A stretch of 64,000 nucleotides of DNA from Metallyticus violacea (lineage: Eukaryota; Arthropoda; Insecta; Mantodea; Metallyticidae): NCBI GenBank assembly GCA_030762175.1, contig CM060831.1, positions 142,379,001 through 142,443,000 on the forward strand. The letters are read 5' to 3'. Position 1 is the stretch's first letter. Every line of letters starts with the position of its first letter. The translations under genes and the position numbers were made by a program. Below, piece after piece: positions 57,698 through 64,000 of this stretch. A model generated the notes under the pieces. That model made no database searches and was not told where the DNA came from. It was given only the letters and a program-made list of their open reading frames with translations.

Positions 57698-57888
57698 AGT
57701 TCTTCACGCAGAGCTGCGTAAACTAAGCGAATTTCTCACTGAGTTGAATTATTTTTTATAAAAATGAATATAAAATTAAAATTACTCTTTATCAACTAAT
57801 GAAATAAAATAAGGCGTTACTGTGTGGTATTAGGAGAACAAAATTAGAATTCTTGCAATAAATATCACAAAAGGGAAACCATTTTAGA

Positions 57889-57936
<48 letters not shown>

Positions 57937-59060
57937 GTTGTTGTTGTTGAGATTAAACCACGAAAATTAATGATATACTATTAATTAAATTAATTATATC
58001 ACCACTGATAGAAAAAACTATACTTGTGAGTATTTTTAACATTTTTAAGTGTAACCATGTTTATAAACTGAGCACTTGATATCATTTTTACATCTATTAA
58101 AATAGAGAGATATAACAGAAAGTTTGGAGTTACATTGTGTGTTTAAGAAGTTGATGTTCATATGTTTCAATAAAACAAAAACATGTTACTATTTAAAAAC
58201 AATTGCAATGTACTAAGCAAATATACACAATCAACAATATACAATCGAAAGTATTATCGATTTTGATTGGCTTTAAAATATAGTTTAAATGTTATTGAAG
58301 TAAAAACATATAATGCAAGCGTTTTCTGAAGGTTATTATAGAGCGCTCTTACATATAAATATAATTCTCAAACACATATTAGATTAATATTTTCTATTTG
58401 CTATCTTCACGACGATGATTTTGTTAAATATAAAACACATTCAAGGTTATAAAACCAGTTTATATGCTGAATTAATTTGTCCTTTTATTTTAAAACTAAA
58501 TTGATAAAATTAAACTCGTGCACATTTAAATTTCGGTTTTCAAACATATCTTTTACTCCTGGTAGTCTAATTTCCCGAACTTTCAGAAATTATTTTTCTT
58601 ATTTATTTAAATGGTATATACCGAGATTTTTTGTGAAGAAACAAATGTTGGTGCTGCTAGAGCGATTTTTAAATTTTTCGTTAGAGGTAAACCCCCATTC
58701 CTAATGATGCGATTTCCATGATTTTCAGGAACTATTTTTATTGTTTTATTTACATTGTATATGCGGAGCTTTGTTGAAAAAAAAAACAAGTATTAATGCG
58801 CTAGAGCGATGTTTAAGTTTTTGGTTTCAGATAACCCTGCTAATAGTTTAATTTCACTTATTTTCAGAAACTATTGTTCTTACTTTATTTTAATGGCTAT
58901 GCCGAATTTCCTTTAAAAGTATTTGAAATTGCTGCCGACGTTTTTCAGGTATACCCCCACTCCTAATCAGATTGTCCTGATTTTCGGAAACAATTTTAAT
59001 CAATTTATTTTAAGAAAATATGCAGAGTTTAGTTGAGATAAAGTAAATATTTCGGAATGT
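57698..59060 (-). repeat. Dispersed repeat family, copy C, inverted, with minisatellite
   Basis: Reverse-complement match to copies A and B. From the right, 58560-59060 holds about four minisatellite units of 120-142 bp (anchors near 58580, 58722, 58862, 58982; rc CAGAAACT/GAAAATCA and CGCTCTAGCAGC). Then come rc AAATCATCGTCGTGAAGATA, TTAATCTAATATG, the (TAA)n tract, rc TTGCAAGAATTC, and the end ACGCAGAGCTGCGT near 57710. That last 14-mer is a short palindrome. Confidence 0.85.
57890..57949. repeat. (ATT)n(GTT)n microsatellite in copy C
   Basis: About 15 ATT units then GTT units, the reverse complement of the AAC-AAT order in copy B. Confidence 0.95.
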
Positions 59061-59460
59061 TTATATTCGGTAATAATTATTATTAGTATTTCAATGACAT
59101 ACATATGCATACATGATAGCTGTTTAAATAATTAAAACTAGTAATAAACGTGTTCTGTTTGCATCCAATTATGCTATCCCTTTATTTATGCAAAGGCATC
59201 TGTAGGATACAGTTAGTACAGCCAATTTCTGACATGCGCACTGTGAATTTGATCTCGCGAAATGTCCAAGCCGTTCCTACTGTATATGCTGATTTATCTT
59301 CGCAATACATTCGTTTAAAAACTTTGAATGAAACCAAGTAGGGTCTCGGTTTTCTAAAAATAGTATTCGCGTTGCGTACAGAACTATTTTCCCCGCTCGT
59401 TTGCAACTGAACATCTCACTCGTAAGGAAAACTTTACTTTCTGTATTGGCAAATGAATGA
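59061..59460. other. No recognisable gene
   Basis: Overlapping frames on both strands at 59150-59406 with no recognised motif. Confidence 0.5.
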
Positions 59461-59758
59461 ACAGTGTTTAACGCCCGTTTTTTTATTTATTTTTTTTTTT
59501 CCCCTACAGATGCACCACAGGAGATGGGCACCGATGATACGTGAGATGAAATGATACATTGCGAAAGAATGTATTATTTTTAAGGAAAGAATCGTTCCAG
59601 GCCTAGTTTAGGGTACCTCCCCGGCATTTGCCATTTATGAGGACTGAGGAAAACCTGGATAAAATCTCAGTCAGAAAGGACGGTCCTGGCGGGATTCCAA
59701 CGCCAGTCCTCTCGCTCACAAGTCCACGCCTTAACGACCTCGGCCACCCGCGCCGGTC
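59461..59758 (-). mobile_element. SINE2 family copy, full length
   Basis: Minus strand. The head at the right reads GGTGGCCGAGGTCGTTAAGG after reverse complementation, with a B box (CGTTGGAATCCC) carrying a change from GTTCGA. The core AAATGCCGGGGAGGTACCCT follows. The end reads GTGGTGCATCTG and, at the left, GGGCGTTAAACAC. Confidence 0.93.
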
Positions 59759-60289
59759 TATCGCCAAGAAAATAACTATTCTTTGTATATTTTCGGTAAC
59801 TGTTCATAGTCTTCTGGATCTTTACAATTCCATCTATTCGTATTATATTTGGACCCCCCTTTTTCTCTTCTACCCAATGCAATATTTTGTTTGTGGGTGA
59901 GGGAATCCATCAATTGTCATTGTTTTAATATGGGCTTTCAGACCCTTTATAAAGAATACCCATGACCATTAGTAAAAAAACTATACATCTCAACGATGTT
60001 ACCAAAATCAGTACATGTTTGTTTGCATTTTGTCTATAATTTAAAGAAATTATCAACTGTTTGTTATAGTTTGTGGATAGATCTAAAATTTCAAACCTTA
60101 GTTATATAAAATATTTAAACAATTTTCTGCCCCATTTAATTGCTTAGTTACTAGACTGGAAATGCACCGCAAATTCCTGCCCACCGCGACCATATGTGTA
60201 CGTTTGTGTTTACATTTTGCTTCCTTTACATGGAGTACAGTGATAGATCCTTGCTAATATGACGTAATATATCATGTGTTAGAGGAGAT
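59759..60289. other. No recognisable gene
   Basis: Nothing recognised. Confidence 0.5.
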
Positions 60290-60490
60290 AGCATTGTTTA
60301 CTAATGCTGAAAAAGCCGATATGACCCTAATGTTTGGAGAATTGCGTTCTCTCTTGTACGGTGTACGCTGAGAGATATCCATATAGACGTACAGGATAAA
60401 CAGCAACGTACTATTGACATTTTCCAATAAATTGTAGACAAAACAGACAAGTTTTTCCGTAACAGTTGGGAAACTGCGTTGCTTTTTGCC
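60290..60490 (+). pseudogene. DUF4817-type transposase N-terminal fragment
   Basis: Plus strand, three frames in succession: ALFTNAEKADMTLMFGELRS (about 60289-60350), then VYAERYPYRR (about 60362-60391), then QDKQQRTIDIFQ, a stop, and IVDKTDKFFRNSWETALLF. This order (T..E..DM...YG.....A...YAE.YP.RR.P....F......TG.F) is that of the DUF4817 domain at the start of arthropod IS630-Tc1-mariner-like transposases. Two frameshifts and a stop break it, and no catalytic region follows. Confidence 0.72.
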
Positions 60491-61118
60491 TACTGATCAT
60501 GGGGATTTTTAGGGTCTGAAGGACCGAGCCCGACATAGGACGATATTTAAAAGAAACTATTGGGTTTAGGATTGTGCAAAAAACAAGACATTCTAATCTC
60601 ATCTGGAGTTATTCTCTTGAAGTCAATAGTCGTTACTTTTGATCAAATGTAACTTTGTGTTAGAAATGTGCTCAGTAGTTATTGCTGGAATCTTTGTATG
60701 AGCCCTTTCTGAGCTTTTATTTCTGGGAATGTGGCACATTAACGGTCCTTGAGTTTCAGAAATATTTGTGGTGGTAGTTTTAAGGTAACTTCTCTGTATA
60801 TTTATATGTTTATCTTACTATGTTGTTAACATAAATTTAAAACAAAAATTGTAAATTCTTCTCCAGGACAATTAATAGTTTCTAGCCTATATCCTGGGAG
60901 TTATCCTTTGCAGTACAAACTTTCACTTGCTAAGGCATTAGAATGAAAGATTTTTCTTTTAGGAAGATATAACAGAAGGGACATAGTGACATTAACATTG
61001 AAAGAGCGAGTTGATAACATGTATATGTAATTAAATTAAAAACATGGAGTTATGGTATATTGGAACCCTAAGTAACCGAAGTTAGTTTGTTTATATTTTG
61101 TTTGTTTCTTTGTTTTAA
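60491..61118. other. No recognisable gene
   Basis: Nothing recognised. Confidence 0.5.
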
Positions 61119-61332
61119 TAGTGTTTAACGCCCGTTTTTACTACTGAAGCACCACAGGCTATGGACACGGATGATACAGGAAATGAAGTGATATATTGGG
61201 AAAGGATTTTTGGGGGGGAAGGAAACGTTCCAGGCCTATGACCTGGCGGGAATTTCCCATTTATGAGGACTGAGGAAAACATGGAAAACCTGAAAAAAAC
61301 CTCAGTAGGTAGGACGGTCCTGGTGGAGTTAT
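61119..61332 (-). mobile_element. SINE2 copy, 5'-truncated
   Basis: Minus-strand SINE2 from GTGTTTAACGCCCGTTTTTA at the left to GGACGGTCCTGGTGGA at the right. The tRNA-like promoter head beyond the B-box region is missing. Confidence 0.9.
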
Positions 61333-62110
61333 CGAAGTAACTGAAAGAAGAATCAAATTGCTCGTATTCATTTATGTCATGTTTGTAGAAAAAGTTAGTG
61401 AATTAAATGATATTCCATTCTGTTCTACAATTATTGCATTTATATATTAAAATTTAGATTGTCATCTAGATTTTATGAATATAGTTTTTATCTCTATTCC
61501 CCTTTTGTGCTTACTGTTCTGTATTTTGATTCACGCTTCTCTCTGGTTCCTGTTTAAATTTGTTTGGCGCTACAAACAAGCCTTACTTTAAATAATAAAG
61601 TAATTAGTAAATATCTGAACGACAACGACTAAGTCTCTGTAATACAAAGATTTTCAAACTTGAGTTATAATTTGACCATTAAAGGAAAACTAAATGCAAG
61701 TCATGGATTATGTTTACCATTTTCCGATACTCCACCTCTTTTGCAACGCATTGGAGGCATGGTCCATTAACTGCTTGATTCAGAGATCTAAAGATATACA
61801 ATTCCGATAGCGCCTGATGTGCACTGTACAGATGCTGCGGAGAACTTCTCAGTTTGTCGTTCGCATCCTACGAGCATCTGCACATTTCCAATCAAATTTT
61901 TTTTTTTTAATGTTGGTAACACTGTTGTCTGACTTGCAAACGGAATTGAGAGGTTCTTTGTGTGTGTGAAAAAAATATAAAAAAGTGTATGTTTTTATCT
62001 ATTAATACTATATTTCTGATATTTATGGTTGGTCTAACCAGAGATTACTGCATATACGTACCTACTGCTTTTTAAAGCTCACACAAAGTAAACTCATGTT
62101 CGTTTTCTTT
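61333..62110. other. No recognisable gene
   Basis: Nothing recognised, apart from a T-run near 61897-61908. Confidence 0.5.
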
Positions 62111-62112
62111 GA

Positions 62113-62358
62113 TTGATTGATTCATTGATTGATTGATTGCTTTATTTATGGACGCTCTTTAACATCTCAGGTCATCAGCGTCCCATTCAACTCAGGGCGT
62201 GAAACGGCCGACAAATTTTGCTCAGAGGCCTCTCTTTCAGACTTGAGGTTCTTTTTCGTGCCGTAAATGTACGACACGGGACCCACGGCTTTACTTCCCT
62301 TCCGAAGGAAGCCGTACTTAGGATTTTTACGCCCGAAAAAATCCATCGGTCCTGGCTC
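62113..62358 (-). mobile_element. SINE1 copy, head-truncated, with (GATT)n tail
   Basis: Minus-strand SINE1 body from TTATGGACGCTCTTTAACAT to GAAAAAATCCATCGGTCCTG, lacking the tRNA-like head. The 3' tail, at the left, is a (GATT)n stretch at 62113-62140, rc (AATC)n, as in other copies that end AAATCAAATC. The internal hairpin arms at 62258-62265 and 62270-62277 pair with one G-U. Confidence 0.93.
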
Positions 62359-63689
62359 GTTTTCTTTGCATTTGAATAACGTCTCACAACACCTTCGCAC
62401 TAAAAGTCGATACTTAGAAATAATAAATGTTGCATTTTTTAACATTTTGAAATGTTTACATAATTTTATTTAGAAAATGTAAGGTTTTAAGTATAAAATT
62501 ACAATGATTCTTGCAACAACAAATCATTAGCTAATTTTTTAAAATACTTATTATAATATAAATAATAAAAAGGAGCTACATAATTCGTTCATCAGTTCAA
62601 AATTTGTAAATTGTGAATGCAAGTAGGATTATAAATCTGTATAATATCAAAAAGAATTTATGTATAGATAATTCAAAGAAAAAACGTACAAATCGATAGA
62701 ATGTAAACATAAAATATTCTTGAAAGTAAAATGATTTTTTTTTTCCTTTTCTATTCGTCACTCAATTAGAGCAGGAGAAGAAAAACAAAGTTTGGATACT
62801 TCTGTGTAGGATTTTCCCTCTTTCAATAAATAGTAGAAAATAAAATCGAAATAAACGTGAGAATGCTGAAAGTACGCAGCTTTTAAGAGAGTTCTGCATC
62901 TATTGATTCGCGAAAACCGCCTTCTCTAGATAATATTGCTTGAAGGTTCACAACTTTACCCATGAAGACAAAGAGCAAAGTGGACACAGAATTCTGACAT
63001 GGTGGGGGAAGGGTTTAAAGCTGCAGCAAGGAAAAGTTTGAAAGTTTCTCCGGCGTGACAAAGTTGGCTTACCCCGGTTTACGCAACACAAAATTTCGAT
63101 GGACAGCTCTCTACAGCCGCTCTTCAGCGTCAGGGGAGTTGGATACTTGAGGCTAAACCCGCGGGCACTTCGTGACGGGGATGATAACGTTTTGCTGTGT
63201 AAGGGGATAGTGCTGCTGCCGTACCAAAAGAAAAAACGTCCAGAAATGCCTGTAGAACGAAAACGTAAGCGAAAGTTTTTTGTTCCCCCGGACGAAAGCG
63301 TGATGAAAATGTGGATCCGGTATTATATAGCTTTTGTTGGTACGACTGTATGCAAAAGAGAGTGTGCAAACAGTTCCCTGACAGAAACAGTTGATACTGC
63401 ATAAAGTTTCAGTTTATAAAGCTAAAGCTAGAACCTGCACAGGGAACATGTATCTGAAACGTAATTTGAAAATTATAAGCAAACCTTTTCAAATAACAAC
63501 TCCTAAAGATTAACGGTGTTCAACTGTTAAAATTTTACAAACGGTGCTACTTTGCTATAAAAGTAGTACGAAAAAATGCATCTTTCAACTGTTTAAATAA
63601 TTGACAAACAAAGCTGTCTGCATTTAGTCACGGAGAGAGATGGGATAAAATATTCAGGTATTGATTTAACGTAAATATTTTATTTCTAG
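62359..63689. other. No recognisable gene; overlapping 90-101 codon frames at 63099-63404
   Basis: The plus frame 63099-63404 (MDSSLQPLFSVRGVGYLRLN...) and a minus frame over the same bases are both open. The plus product has a basic cluster (ERKRKRKFF). I do not recognise either and see no support for expression. Confidence 0.45.
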
Positions 63690-63935
63690 TTCTATTCTCG
63701 TATGCATGTACTTCTCAATTTATCTCTTACAGATACTCCTAATAACCTTCTCTTAAATCTCGTTTCTGAGCTTTCAATTTTATTTTTGTCTTTTTTTCCT
63801 CATTACCCAAGTTTCGCTAGTGTAGAGAAGCATTGGTTTCGATGCAATATTAGTAATCTGAGTTTGACCTCCTTCTTCATCGAATTTCCCCAGGTGTCTA
63901 TTGATGCATCCATTTATTGAATAGTTTTATTATAT
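63690..63935 (-). pseudogene. LINE reverse transcriptase fragment
   Basis: The minus strand encodes KPMLLYTSETWVMRKKRQK (about 63835-63780), then across a frameshift IESSETRFKRRLLGVSVRDK and LRSTCIRE. This is the 'LLYG.E.W......R.....RI...EMRFLR...G....DK.R...IR' block that follows the RT domain in RTE/Jockey-like LINEs, the same region as the start of the 13.1 kb fragment. Upstream residues (about 63910-63840) fit the 'I.....R....NI..K' lead-in. The rest of the element is not in the window. Confidence 0.8.
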
Positions 63936-64000
63936 TATTCTCTAGATCTTTGTTCAATTATAGATTGATAGATCATATTCCAGATATTTAAAATTATTCA

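Noticed and set aside
63099..63404. 101-codon frame with a basic cluster
   Set aside because: Overlapped by an open frame on the opposite strand and not recognised. Kept only as a note in the region entry.

Overview
The window reads as animal nuclear DNA, most likely from a hemimetabolous insect and plausibly a cockroach or termite. It is AT-rich, has no operon-like or dense coding structure, and its longest open frame is 121 codons. It is packed with decayed transposons and tRNA-derived SINEs. The blattodean guess rests on my recollection of similar SINE, LINE and mariner-like sequences in cockroach genomes. I could not search a database, so the taxon is an inference. No host protein-coding gene, true tRNA, rRNA or CRISPR array could be supported, and the window looks intergenic or deeply intronic.

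Layout, left to right. 1-10 kb: a hAT transposase tail, a SINE2, an unclassified terminal-inverted-repeat element, a LINE C-terminal remnant and two SINE1 copies. 11-17 kb: mariner, LINE reverse-transcriptase, Tigger/jerky-like and P-element-like remnants, a SINE3 and a pogo-like terminus. 18-26 kb: a SINE4, a head-to-head SINE1 pair, a mariner with both ends, a local duplication block and the first copy (A) of a dispersed minisatellite-bearing repeat. 27-40 kb: a fragment of an uncharacterised transposon-type protein, several Tc1/mariner-class remnants, more SINEs, and a short hAT element with an intact 8-bp target duplication. 41-48 kb: SINEs, LINE pieces, mariner pieces and repeat copy B. 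49-55 kb: an inverted SINE2, a GC/CpG-rich patch and a nested stack of three mariner-class elements ending in a 74-bp triplication. 56-64 kb: repeat copy C (inverted), SINE2 and SINE1 copies, a DUF4817-type fragment and a LINE fragment at the right edge.

The genes do not work together as a system. Every recognisable coding trace belongs to a mobile element, and each is frameshifted, truncated or missing catalytic residues. The notable content is the record of insertion: at least four tRNA-headed SINE families (about 20 copies), roughly a dozen independent IS630-Tc1-mariner remnants, two hAT elements, one pogo/Tigger-like, one P-like and at least five LINE fragments. The least explained signals are the three-copy A/B/C repeat, the CpG-rich patch at 50.0-50.5 kb and the triplication across a transposon end at 54.15-54.37 kb.
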